Positions 1-7,437 of a DNA stretch of 9,857 bases are shown piece by piece (within the stretch, counting starts at the first letter, position 1; every line of letters begins with the position of its first letter). The notes under the pieces were generated by a model. It saw nothing but the letters and a program-made list of their open reading frames with translations. It was not told the origin of the DNA and ran no database searches. This DNA is from Chitinophagales bacterium. GTDB lineage: Bacteria > Bacteroidota > Bacteroidia > Chitinophagales > Chitinophagaceae. A program made the translations under genes and the position numbers. The DNA is taken from positions 1 through 9,857 of the forward strand of contig JANXYS010000134.1 of the NCBI GenBank assembly GCA_025355935.1. Reading direction: 5' to 3'.

Positions 1-111
1 CCCTGACCATATGTCGCTGCGATCGAACCGTTGAAGCCTTTTTGCTTATTCTTCTTCGTCTTTATATTTATAATCCCCGAGTTCCCTGACGCATCATACT
101 TCGCTGATGGA
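1..111 (+). repeat. Left arm of a perfect 111-bp inverted repeat (probable fold-back artefact)
   Basis: Base i in this arm is the complement of base 316-i, without mismatch, from 1 to 111; the match breaks at 112/204. The arm begins at the very first base of the window. Read on the minus strand it would encode the same plug/barrel segment as the right arm, but the spacer gives that reading an in-frame stop (TAG, 122-120) and no in-frame ATG, so it is not a working inverted gene copy. The simplest reading is a contig-end fold-back (chimeric read or assembly hairpin). A genuine invertible segment is less likely. Confidence 0.9.
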
Positions 112-2032
112 CGGGAAGCCTACGTACATGAGTAGCGTTGACCTCGCAAATTACCTTCGGGGTTTGCCCTCTTCTAATATTGATCAGATTGAGATTATGA
201 CCAATCCATCAGCGAAGTATGATGCGTCAGGGAACTCGGGGATTATAAATATAAAGACGAAGAAGAATAAGCAAAAAGGCTTCAACGGTTCGATCGCAGC
301 GACATATGGTCAGGGTATTTATCCCAAAACCAACAATAGCTTAAATCTAAACTACCGTGTTGGTAAAATCAATATTTTTAGTACGCTTAGTGCTAACTAC
401 CGTAAAAACATTAATAACCTCGACATTCATCGTACATATGGCAACTCCGATAAGTCTGTTCGGGCCATATTTGAGCAGAAAACTATTACTAAACGTTCGA
501 ACTCGAATTACAATGCCAAGGTTGGAATGGATTTCTATGCTACAAAGAAAACCACGCTGGGGATTGTCCTGACTGGCTACACAACCCCTGGTAAAGAAAC
601 AGGCTCCAGCACCAGTTACCTGAAAAGTCCATTCGGAGTTGTTGATTCTATAGTTACTGCTGACCGTGTAGAAAACAGCACGTGGAAAAATGGCGCAATT
701 AATTTCAACCTTCGCCATAGTTACGATTCAACAGGCAAAGAAATTTCGGCAGATCTGGACTTCCTCCAATATAAATCGGGCAGGAATCAAAACTTTGTCA
801 ACGGAACCTACAACCCCGACTTCACCAACAAATACAGTGACCGACTGATTGGAGAATTACCATCAAATATTAAGATTTACTCTGCAAAAATTGATTACAC
901 TCAGCCGATTACAAAAGCTCTGAAAATGGAGACAGGTGCAAAGTTTAGCTTTGTAAAAACTGACAATGCTGCCGATTATTTCAATATGATAAACCAATCA
1001 AAGACGGCAGATTACACCAAAACGAATCATTTTAAATACCAGGAAAATGTTAATGCGGCCTATGTAAATTTAAATAAGACAGTAAAAAAATGGGGATTTC
1101 AGCTAGGCCTTCGTGCAGAAAATACAAACTATGAAGGGTTGCAATTCGGAAATCCGACCAAGAGAGATTCTTCTTTTAAACGGAGTTATACTAATGTTTT
1201 TCCTACCTCGTATGTCAGCTACAATGCAAATGATAAGAACCAATACAGTGTATCATTTGGAAGAAGGATCAATCGCCCTGATTATGAAGATCTGAATCCG
1301 TTTCTCTTCTTTATTGATAAATATACTTATGAAGAAGGGAATCCTTTTCTTAAACCTATGTACTCAAATGTATTCGAGCTTTCGCATACCTACAGGCAAT
1401 TTCTTACAACAACATTTAATTACAGTCACACAACCGACCTTTTCAATGAGACCTTCAGACAGAATAATCAGCCAAATGATAGCATATCTACTATTGTCAG
1501 CAGGGGTAATTATGGCATTGTAAATAACATTAGTTTGTCATCAAACGCTGAGGTAAAGGTCGCGAAATGGTACACTGCGATGATTTATGCAGAAGGCCGT
1601 TACCAGGAATTTAAAGGAGATCTTAATGGTGAAAACCTTAACATTAAGAGTACTAACATCACCGTAAATTTAAACAACCAGTTTAATTTCAAGCAAGGCT
1701 GGTCAGGAGAAGTTTCTGGATTCTACCGTAGTAAGGGAAGTGAAGGACAAATCACTATTCATGATATTATGGGATTTGATGCTGCAGTGAAAAAAGATGT
1801 CCTTAAAAGTAAAGGTTCGCTGAGGTTGTCAGTTCGGGAATTCACCGGTCCAATGAAGGTTAACGGGAACATTAATTTTAATAACACCAAAGTTAACTTT
1901 ACTCAGAAGCGTGACAGCAGGGTAGTTACTCTCGGCTTCAACTACAGGTTTGGTAAGCCTATCAAAGGATTAAAAAATCGCAAATCAGGTGGTACAGGCG
2001 ATGAGCAAAACCGGGTAAAATCAGCAAATTAA
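107..2032 (+). CDS. Outer membrane beta-barrel family protein (TonB-receptor-like), 5' truncated
   Basis: The protein resembles the outer membrane beta-barrel family (OMP_b-brl_3 type) of Bacteroidota, a TonB-dependent-receptor relative. Residues 2-52 match the end of the plug region: a DGKPTYMS segment, then LRGLPSSNIDQIEI, NPSAKYDASG and GIINIKTKK. From about residue 58 to the end it shows alternating polar/aromatic beta strands typical of a barrel, closing with the strand VVTLGFNYRFG and a short basic tail. Such proteins normally have a signal peptide, a carboxypeptidase-regulatory-like domain and more of the plug upstream; all are missing here. The ATG at 107 lies in the fold-back arm (1-111), which joins the gene inside the Asp codon at 110-112, so it is probably not the real start and the gene should be treated as partial. 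Its ligand cannot be told from the sequence. A terminator follows the stop. Confidence 0.85.
   Translation: MDGKPTYMSSVDLANYLRGLPSSNIDQIEIMTNPSAKYDASGNSGIINIKTKKNKQKGFNGSIAATYGQGIYPKTNNSLNLNYRVGKINIFSTLSANYRKNINNLDIHRTYGNSDKSVRAIFEQKTITKRSNSNYNAKVGMDFYATKKTTLGIVLTGYTTPGKETGSSTSYLKSPFGVVDSIVTADRVENSTWKNGAINFNLRHSYDSTGKEISADLDFLQYKSGRNQNFVNGTYNPDFTNKYSDRLIGELPSNIKIYSAKIDYTQPITKALKMETGAKFSFVKTDNAADYFNMINQSKTADYTKTNHFKYQENVNAAYVNLNKTVKKWGFQLGLRAENTNYEGLQFGNPTKRDSSFKRSYTNVFPTSYVSYNANDKNQYSVSFGRRINRPDYEDLNPFLFFIDKYTYEEGNPFLKPMYSNVFELSHTYRQFLTTTFNYSHTTDLFNETFRQNNQPNDSISTIVSRGNYGIVNNISLSSNAEVKVAKWYTAMIYAEGRYQEFKGDLNGENLNIKSTNITVNLNNQFNFKQGWSGEVSGFYRSKGSEGQITIHDIMGFDAAVKKDVLKSKGSLRLSVREFTGPMKVNGNINFNNTKVNFTQKRDSRVVTLGFNYRFGKPIKGLKNRKSGGTGDEQNRVKSAN
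205..315 (-). repeat. Right arm of the 111-bp inverted repeat, inside the outer-membrane protein gene
   Basis: This is the reverse complement of bases 1-111. It is in frame with, and a natural part of, the downstream beta-barrel gene: it encodes the end of the plug-like segment and the first barrel strand (about residues 33-70 of the open frame). It is therefore the authentic copy, and the left arm is the derived one. The spacer between the arms is 112-204 (93 bp). Confidence 0.9.
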
Positions 2033-2057
2033 AATAAGAAAATTAGGCATTGGAAAG

Positions 2058-2082
2058 CGCAACCTTCTGGGTTGCGTTTTTT
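2058..2082 (+). terminator. Rho-independent terminator after the outer-membrane protein gene
   Basis: A 7-bp perfect stem, CGCAACC (2058-2064) with GGTTGCG (2070-2076) around a TTCTG loop, is followed by six T. It lies 25 bp after the stop at 2032 and before yajQ. Confidence 0.85.
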
Positions 2083-2090
2083 ATCTTTAC
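2082..2090 (+). promoter_or_regulatory. Candidate Bacteroidota -7 element for yajQ
   Basis: TATCTTTAC fits the TAnnTTTG -7 consensus of the Bacteroidota primary sigma factor except for the final G. It starts at the last T of the preceding terminator tract and ends 10 bp before the yajQ ATG. No TTG at the usual -33 spacing was found, so the call is tentative. Confidence 0.4.
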
Positions 2091-2100
2091 AAAAAAAAAT

Positions 2101-2592
2101 ATGGCATCGTTTGACATGGTAAGCAAAGTTGATCTGCAAACATTAGACAACGCGGTAAACATTGTAAGCAAAGAAATTACAAACCGCTTTGATTTTAAAG
2201 GGGCGCATGTTGTTATCGACCTGAATAAAAAAGATTTTAAATTAAACCTCGAGGCCGACAGCGAAATGAAACTAACCCAGATAATCGACGTCTTGATAAG
2301 CCGAAGCATGAAGCAGGGGTTAGCAGCTGAAATATACGATCTCACTAAAGAACCTCATCAAAGCGGTAAGGTAACCAAGCAAGAGATTCCGGTTCGAAAT
2401 GGTATTAAACAAGAAGATGCGAAGAAGATCGTAAAATTGATTAAAGACAGCGGCCTGAAAGTACAGGTAGCCATTATGGATGATGTTATTCGTGTAACCG
2501 GGAAAAAAATCGATGATTTGCAGGACGTTATTCAAGCAAGTAAGTCATGGGATACCGGAATAGCGCTTCAGTTTGTAAATATGAAAAACTAA
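2101..2592 (+). CDS. yajQ: YajQ family nucleotide-binding protein
   Basis: The 163-residue product is full length for the YajQ/DUF520 family. It carries the family signatures: an N-terminal SFDMVSKVDLQTLDNAVN, NRFDFKG at 28-34, RVTGKKIDDLQ at 131-141 and the terminal LQFVN. YajQ proteins are small cytoplasmic proteins with two ferredoxin-like domains. They bind nucleotides, and in Xanthomonas a member acts as a cyclic-di-GMP effector that partners a transcription factor; whether this one binds c-di-GMP is not visible. The ATG at 2101 is chosen because the next upstream in-frame ATG (2050) would place the start before the terminator hairpin and add 17 residues not seen in the family. The leader just before the ATG is a run of A with no Shine-Dalgarno site. 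No clear terminator follows. Confidence 0.93.
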   Translation: MASFDMVSKVDLQTLDNAVNIVSKEITNRFDFKGAHVVIDLNKKDFKLNLEADSEMKLTQIIDVLISRSMKQGLAAEIYDLTKEPHQSGKVTKQEIPVRNGIKQEDAKKIVKLIKDSGLKVQVAIMDDVIRVTGKKIDDLQDVIQASKSWDTGIALQFVNMKN

Positions 2593-2676
2593 ACAATCCC
2601 ACCAACTCAGCATAAAATGGTCTGTTTTTTTACCGCTTTTAGAGATTATCCCTTAATTTCGCACTTTCTAAAAATT

Positions 2677-2694
2677 ATACGGCAAAATCCGTAT
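2677..2694 (+). promoter_or_regulatory. Small hairpin in the rpmE leader
   Basis: ATACGG (2677-2682) and CCGTAT (2689-2694) form a perfect 6-bp stem with a CAAAAT loop, ending 14 bp before the L31 start codon in an otherwise very AT-rich leader. It could influence ribosome access. A -7-like TAATTTCGC lies just upstream at about 2654-2662. There is no T tract that would make it a terminator. Confidence 0.35.
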
Positions 2695-2708
2695 TTAAAA
2701 AATTAATT

Positions 2709-2993
2709 ATGAAACAAGGCGTTCACCCAACTAATTACAGAACAGTAGTATTTAAAGATATGAGTAACGGAACTACATTTTTAAGCCGTTCTACTGCACA
2801 AACCAACGAGAAAATCGTTTTTGAAGGCGATGGTAAGGAATACCCGGTTATAAAACTCGAGATATCTAATACCAGCCATCCATTTTACACAGGTAAAAAT
2901 GTATTGGTTGATACTGCAGGTCGTATTGACAAATTTAATAAGCGTTTCGGTAAAAAAGAAAAAGTAGGTGAACCTAAACCTGTTACTGACTAA
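2709..2993 (+). CDS. rpmE2: 50S ribosomal protein L31, type B
   Basis: This 94-residue protein is a structural component of the large ribosomal subunit. It shows the L31 signatures MKQGVHPTNYRTVVFKD at the N-terminus, SHPFYTGKNVLVDTAGR at 56-72 and DKFNKRFGKK at 74-83. It has no cysteine, so the zinc-binding CxxC knuckle of type A L31 is absent; with its longer length this makes it the type B (zinc-independent) form. It is transcribed as its own short unit, with a strong terminator 22 bp after the stop. In some bacteria the type B form replaces the zinc form under zinc limitation, but no Zur-like operator was recognised here and it may simply be the constitutive L31. Confidence 0.95.
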   Translation: MKQGVHPTNYRTVVFKDMSNGTTFLSRSTAQTNEKIVFEGDGKEYPVIKLEISNTSHPFYTGKNVLVDTAGRIDKFNKRFGKKEKVGEPKPVTD

Positions 2994-3015
2994 TCTTTTT
3001 TTAAATAAAATATTG

Positions 3016-3043
3016 CCTCCCGTTTACCGGGAGGTTTTTTTTT
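3016..3043 (+). terminator. Strong rho-independent terminator after rpmE
   Basis: CCTCCCG (3016-3022) pairs perfectly with CGGGAGG (3028-3034) around a TTTAC loop and is followed by nine T. Confidence 0.93.
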
Positions 3044-3108
3044 GTGGTGAAGGCTGACGGTTAAAATTAATAAGGAGTTTAAGCACATCTTTAGTATTTT
3101 TAAAATTG

Positions 3109-4146
3109 ATGAAAGTTTTTTTAGACGATACTAAATGTCGGGAAGCCCTCTTTCCATTTACATTAACCAGGCATGTTTCAGACATCCGGGTGGGCATCTA
3201 TACAATCCGCGAAAAATGGGAAAAACTGCTTGGAATTGAAGTCATAACTGAAAGGGTTGAACGCGAAAAGGCAAGCTTTACAATCAACGCCAATATCATC
3301 CCAACACAACAGAACATCGAATTCCTTATAAAGGCCTCTACTGATAAGATCTCAATTATGGAGATTGACGGGGTTAAGATATTGAACCATCCATGGCAAA
3401 TCTTCCAATATAACGACTGGGCATTGCGGGAAGATTTTAAGTGGATACAAACTACCGGTATATCAGCCGCCATCAGTTCTACCAATACTGTCATTAATGC
3501 GCAGGACATTTATATCGAAGCTGATGCCCAGGTTGAATATTCTTTTTTAAATGCTGCAAACGGGCCCATTTACATCGGGCATAATTCACTCGTAATGGAA
3601 GGTAATTTCATTCGGGGGCCATTTGCTATGTGCGATCATGCTGTATTAAAAATGGCAGGCAGAATGTATGGTGCCACAACCATCGGGCCCCATTGTATTG
3701 CGGCGGGCGAAATAAAAAACTCCGTTATGTTTGGTTTCAGTAATAAAGCCCACGATGGGTATCTCGGCGATAGTGTGATAGGAGAGTGGTGCAACCTTGG
3801 TGCCGGAACAAGCAACAGCAACTTGAAGAACACGGCGGGAACAATACAGTACTTTCTAAATAATAATTCAGAAGCCATCGCTGCAGGCAGTAAAGGCGGA
3901 TTGTTGATGGCAGATTACAGCAGGGTCGCCATAAATACGTCTTTTAACACAGGAACAGTTGTTGGTGTTTGCTGCAACATATTCGGCGACATTTCGTTAA
4001 GGAAATATTTACCTGACTTTTCATGGGGCCATGATCGCTACATTTTTGAAAAAGCACTGCGTGATATTGCCGCTTGGAAGGAAATGAAAAACCAAAAACT
4101 AACTGACCGGGAAATATCAATACTTAGATCAGTTTACGAACGCTGA
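3109..4146 (+). CDS. GlmU-family protein: degenerate sugar nucleotidyltransferase plus left-handed beta-helix acyltransferase
   Basis: The 345-residue product matches the GlmU-like family of Bacteroidota, proposed to supply UDP-N-acetylglucosamine (uridylyl transfer and N-acetylation of glucosamine-1-phosphate). Residues 1-42 hold the family N-terminus (FLDDTKCREALFPFTLTR, then DIRVGIYTIREKWEKLLG). The classic GxGTRM loop is absent. HPWQIF follows at 95-99 and 100, and the left-handed beta-helix runs from about 130 to 295 with hexapeptide turns. In NKAHDGYLGDSVIGEWCNLGAGT (212-234) His215 falls where E. coli GlmU has its catalytic acetyltransferase His363, so the acetyltransferase half looks intact. 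The protein is shorter than most members I know (about 390 residues), chiefly between residues 42 and 95. The ATG at 3109 is preferred over the in-frame TTG at 3106. No adjacent Shine-Dalgarno site is seen; AAGGAG at about 3072 is too far upstream. Confidence 0.82.
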   Translation: MKVFLDDTKCREALFPFTLTRHVSDIRVGIYTIREKWEKLLGIEVITERVEREKASFTINANIIPTQQNIEFLIKASTDKISIMEIDGVKILNHPWQIFQYNDWALREDFKWIQTTGISAAISSTNTVINAQDIYIEADAQVEYSFLNAANGPIYIGHNSLVMEGNFIRGPFAMCDHAVLKMAGRMYGATTIGPHCIAAGEIKNSVMFGFSNKAHDGYLGDSVIGEWCNLGAGTSNSNLKNTAGTIQYFLNNNSEAIAAGSKGGLLMADYSRVAINTSFNTGTVVGVCCNIFGDISLRKYLPDFSWGHDRYIFEKALRDIAAWKEMKNQKLTDREISILRSVYER

Positions 4147-4183
4147 CAATTATCAAATGCAAAAATATCCTCGGAGGTATGCG

Positions 4184-4192
4184 TATCTTGGG
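4184..4192 (+). promoter_or_regulatory. Candidate -7 element upstream of tpiA
   Basis: TATCTTGGG resembles TAnnTTTG and lies 36 bp before the tpiA ATG in the 82-bp gap after the GlmU-family gene. The same TATCTT core stands before yajQ and the radical SAM gene. No -33 TTG was found at normal spacing, so read-through from the upstream gene remains possible. Confidence 0.3.
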
Positions 4193-4228
4193 GCAACTAA
4201 TTAATCAAACTTTACCAAATCAATCAAC

Positions 4229-4990
4229 ATGCGCAAACAAATTGCAGCGGCTAACTGGAAAATGAATTTAACCCTCACTGAGGCAGAAAGCCTCGCGGAT
4301 GAACTTCTGCAAACCAATCATGCCCTTTCTGATGATCAGCTGGCAATTTTTGCAGTTCCTTACCCTTATTTGATACCAGTACGGACAAAGTTTGAGGGAA
4401 AGGAAAATGTATATGTTGCAGCTCAGAATTGCTCGGCGAATAAGAACGGGGCATTTACCGGTGAAGTGAGTGCCGCAATGTTACAGAGCATCGGGATTGA
4501 ATATGTGGTTATCGGCCATAGTGAACGAAGAGAATATAACCATGAAGACAATTCCTTACTTGCGAAGAAAATTGATGTAGCCCTGGAATTTAATTTAAAA
4601 CCTATTTTTTGTTGCGGGGAGGCCCTTTCTATCCGTGAAGCTGGTAGCCAGGATGCATACGTAGGAACACAGCTTGAAGAGAGCTTGTTCCATTTGAGTC
4701 CGAGCGACGTTGATGGATTCATCATTGCCTATGAACCAATTTGGGCGATCGGCACAGGCCGAACGGCGACCAGTGAACAGGCGCAGCAAATGCATGCACA
4801 TATTCGTTCGGTGCTCACGTCCAAATACGGAAAGGAGGTGGCTGATAGTATTTCCATTTTATACGGGGGGAGTGTAAAAGCTTCAAATGCAAAGGAAATA
4901 TTTGGCCAGCCCGATGTTGATGGTGGCTTGGTTGGTGGCGCAAGCCTCGTTGCCAGTGAATTCGCTACTATTATCAGCAGTTTAAAATAA
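4229..4990 (+). CDS. tpiA: Triosephosphate isomerase
   Basis: This cytoplasmic glycolytic/gluconeogenic enzyme interconverts dihydroxyacetone phosphate and glyceraldehyde 3-phosphate. The 253 residues are the usual length. The TIM-barrel active site is complete: Asn9 and Lys11 in AANWKMN, the electrophile His97 in VIGHSERR, the general base Glu169 in AYEPIWAIGTG, the flexible loop 6 directly after it, and the phosphate-binding YGGSVKASN (212-220) and DGGLVGGASL (231-240). The flippase gene begins 16 bp downstream with no terminator between, so the two are probably co-transcribed. Confidence 0.97.
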   Translation: MRKQIAAANWKMNLTLTEAESLADELLQTNHALSDDQLAIFAVPYPYLIPVRTKFEGKENVYVAAQNCSANKNGAFTGEVSAAMLQSIGIEYVVIGHSERREYNHEDNSLLAKKIDVALEFNLKPIFCCGEALSIREAGSQDAYVGTQLEESLFHLSPSDVDGFIIAYEPIWAIGTGRTATSEQAQQMHAHIRSVLTSKYGKEVADSISILYGGSVKASNAKEIFGQPDVDGGLVGGASLVASEFATIISSLK

Positions 4991-5006
4991 TCTGGAAAAT
5001 ATTGAA

Positions 5007-6302
5007 ATGCAACTAAAACAAGCCCTGATAAAAAATACCGGCTGGAATTTTATCGGGCTTTTCTTTACGTTTACTAATAATATTTTTATAGTAAGGGTGC
5101 TTGGGGCAGCCTCGAGCGGCAGTTTTTTTTACAGCATTGCTTTTTTAATCCTTTTAGTAATTTTATTGAGATTGGGGATTGAGAATGGCCTTACTTATTT
5201 TGGGGCAAAATCCCAATCATCTACAGGCTTTCTCCTGTCGCTTCTAATTCCACTTTCGGTTTTGCAATGGTTGTGTTGTTATTTCGTTCTTGTAAAATTT
5301 AAACTTGCGATTCAGTCCTTCTCACCAGTTTGGGCGAGTACATTTGTAACTGCAAATATTTTCCTGTACTATATAACTGCTTTCTTTCATGCCCGAAAAC
5401 AATTTTCGGCGATAAATATAATTTCCACGATCAGTACACTTATACAGTGTTTGGCACTCGGGTATTGCTATTTCAACCAGGGCGCGGCCTTAAAGGGTTT
5501 AGGTATCAATGATACCTACACGCAATTATTTAAGATACTTACAATTACCACCGTCTTACAGGTTATAGTGACCTTAATAGTCTTTGTTGTCCAGAATAAA
5601 GATGTTTTTGTAGGTTACTCTTTTAATAAAAAGCTTGTTAGTGACCTGGTGAAATACTCAGGGTTTAATTACTTAAATGCAATTCTCGTATTTCTCGGGA
5701 CAAGGATGGATTTTTATTTTGTTGAAAAATATTGCACACTAGGTGAGTTGGGAAATTACATCCAGGCGGCTAAGATAGGACAACTGGGTATGGTGCTTCC
5801 GGGGCTTATTGGTGGTGTGGTGTTTCCTTTCGCAATTAACTCTGGCAATGGTTTCAGCGAAAAGGTTGCCAGTCTTTGCCGGCTTGTTACCAGCTTGTTT
5901 ATTTTCGTTTTCATTGGCATCTTGTTTTTGGGATATTTCCTATTTCCGCTTCTATTGGGAAATGAGTTTACCCTTGTGTATAAGATAGTTCTTATAACCA
6001 TCATTGGCATTACCTGTATGGGATTGAGTATTATTTTAATGTCGTATTTCGAAGGAAAAAATCTCCAAAAAATAATCCTTTATTCTAATGCTACGGCACT
6101 CGGGTTGATATGGCTTGGAGACTACCTGCTTGTTGAACAGTTTGGCTACCTGGCAGCAGCCTCTGTTTTTACAATTGGGAATTTTGCAGGCCTGGTTATT
6201 TTTTTGTATTTCTTCACAAAACAATCTGGCCTCAGAATTCGAACTATGTTTGTTGTGAGGAGGTCAGATCTACTGACGCTATTCTCGTATTTAAAGGTAT
6301 AG
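5007..6302 (+). CDS. Polysaccharide flippase (Wzx-like, MOP superfamily)
   Basis: This 431-residue integral membrane protein has about 12 hydrophobic segments (roughly 12-30, 38-56, 74-96, 111-127, 136-156, 176-195, 216-232, 255-278, 292-316, 322-346, 357-376, 381-403). That layout, the N-terminal NTGWNFIGLFF and IVRVLGAASSGSFFY, and the central LGNYIQAAKIGQL with GLIGGVVFPFAI, are typical of Wzx/O-antigen flippases. These move lipid-linked oligosaccharide across the inner membrane; the substrate here is unknown. No glycosyltransferase or polymerase sits beside it, so it is not inside a full polysaccharide cluster in this window. It follows tpiA by 16 bp. Its last 59 bp overlap the converging acyltransferase gene, encoding an ordinary cytoplasmic tail. 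Confidence 0.85.
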   Translation: MQLKQALIKNTGWNFIGLFFTFTNNIFIVRVLGAASSGSFFYSIAFLILLVILLRLGIENGLTYFGAKSQSSTGFLLSLLIPLSVLQWLCCYFVLVKFKLAIQSFSPVWASTFVTANIFLYYITAFFHARKQFSAINIISTISTLIQCLALGYCYFNQGAALKGLGINDTYTQLFKILTITTVLQVIVTLIVFVVQNKDVFVGYSFNKKLVSDLVKYSGFNYLNAILVFLGTRMDFYFVEKYCTLGELGNYIQAAKIGQLGMVLPGLIGGVVFPFAINSGNGFSEKVASLCRLVTSLFIFVFIGILFLGYFLFPLLLGNEFTLVYKIVLITIIGITCMGLSIILMSYFEGKNLQKIILYSNATALGLIWLGDYLLVEQFGYLAAASVFTIGNFAGLVIFLYFFTKQSGLRIRTMFVVRRSDLLTLFSYLKV

Positions 6303-7407
6303 CAACCTCGCGTCGCCACCTCTTTCTTATTTGCACGTTTATTGGATGCTCAAGATATTTATAGAATAATATAGCAAGAATATTGATAAAGATAAAAATC
6401 AAAAATGGATTACCACTAATGTAACTCCTGAAAAGATCCACGAAAATAAAAAGGTGCAGCAGGTAAAAACAATAAGATGACTTTCCAAGTAAAAGAAAAA
6501 CCCGACTCTGCAACAGGGAGCGGATCCATGATTTTTCCGTTAACAATCCCCAAAAAAAAACTGCGATCCCGGTAACAGGCAAAAAAAAGTTGTTAACCAG
6601 GATGCCAGCAGGGAAATAGTCGCCATAATGATCATCTGTATGAAACATGGATAATATAAAAATCCAGAAGATGATCATACCTACGCCCACATGTGTAAAT
6701 AATGGAAATTTAAAATCTACCTGCTTTTTGTTGAGATAAAGCAAACCAACCGCCATTCCGGCAAAAAACTCCAGGCAACGACCAAAAAAAGTAAAATTGA
6801 AAAGAAAGCGGAAATCTTTAAATAGTCCCAGTGGCGATCCATTAAAAATCAGGACGAATACCAGGCCTAAAAGGATTAGGAACACTGGCATCAGCAGGAA
6901 CCCGCTTTTCGATTTACGGTAAACCAAAAGAAAAATGGGGCATAGTATGTAAAAGCATTCCTCTACCGTTAATGACCAACTTTGAGAAACGAATGCTGTA
7001 AAAAAATCTGCGAAAAATCCTCTCAGGAAACTAATGGAAGCAATATAATAAAGCCAGCCATTTTTTACTAATGTAGTCTCGAAATAGTTCGTGCTATTGT
7101 AATAAACGAAATTGATAGTGATAATAATAAAGTAGACAGGATAAATTTTGGCAAACCGGTTTACCATGTAGTTATAAAACTCATTAGGGCGGGTAAAGGA
7201 TTTATCTGCATAACGAAGGGTAAGTAAGAGTCCGCTTAATACAAAGAACATGGTAACTCCTACATGCATTTCAGCAAAAAAATTATGTAGAAAAGGTCCA
7301 GCAATTGAAACAGAGAAAAAATTAAAATGATGCACAAATACCATGTAAGCAGCTAAAGCTCTTACACCCGTTAGAGCAGGAAAATAAGCATTAATATTTT
7401 TTGGCAT
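6244..7407 (-). CDS. Membrane acyltransferase, acyltransferase-3 (OafA-like) family
   Basis: The 387-residue multi-spanning inner-membrane protein is of the family that transfers acyl groups, often acetyl, to extracytoplasmic sugars, lipids or peptidoglycan. Family motifs are in order: ALTGVRALAAYMVFVHH at 11-27 with Arg16 and the His pair 26-27, GVTMFFVLSGLLLT at 50-63, NRFAKIYPVY at 83-92, SQSWSLTVEECFY at 141-153, FAGMAVGLLYL at 215-225, LGKSSYCFYLLH at 307-318 and LEHP at 352-355. About ten hydrophobic segments are visible and no extra periplasmic domain is fused. The last 20 or so residues after the basic RKRWRRE are a polar tail encoded by the DNA overlapping the flippase gene. It lies 30 bp after the radical SAM gene in the same direction, so the two probably form an operon. 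The acceptor is unknown. Confidence 0.88.
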   Translation of the reverse strand: MPKNINAYFPALTGVRALAAYMVFVHHFNFFSVSIAGPFLHNFFAEMHVGVTMFFVLSGLLLTLRYADKSFTRPNEFYNYMVNRFAKIYPVYFIIITINFVYYNSTNYFETTLVKNGWLYYIASISFLRGFFADFFTAFVSQSWSLTVEECFYILCPIFLLVYRKSKSGFLLMPVFLILLGLVFVLIFNGSPLGLFKDFRFLFNFTFFGRCLEFFAGMAVGLLYLNKKQVDFKFPLFTHVGVGMIIFWIFILSMFHTDDHYGDYFPAGILVNNFFLPVTGIAVFFWGLLTEKSWIRSLLQSRVFLLLGKSSYCFYLLHLFIFVDLFRSYISGNPFLIFIFINILAILFYKYLEHPINVQIRKRWRREVAIPLNTRIASVDLTSSQQT

Positions 7408-7437
7408 GCAACTGTATATTATTAGAAATCCGGGAAG

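Noticed and set aside
1..315. A phase-variable invertible switch in a receptor gene
   Set aside because: Inverting the 93-bp spacer would only destroy the reading frame, there is no alternative coding arm or recombinase in view, and the repeat starts at base 1, all of which favour an artefact; kept as a finding to check.
347..718. Minus-strand open frame of 123 codons within the outer-membrane protein gene
   Set aside because: It has no recognisable protein features and is fully inside a well supported beta-barrel gene, so it is an antisense shadow.
2050..2100. An upstream in-frame ATG that would lengthen YajQ by 17 residues
   Set aside because: It lies before the terminator hairpin (2058-2082) and the candidate promoter, and the family N-terminus begins at the ATG at 2101.
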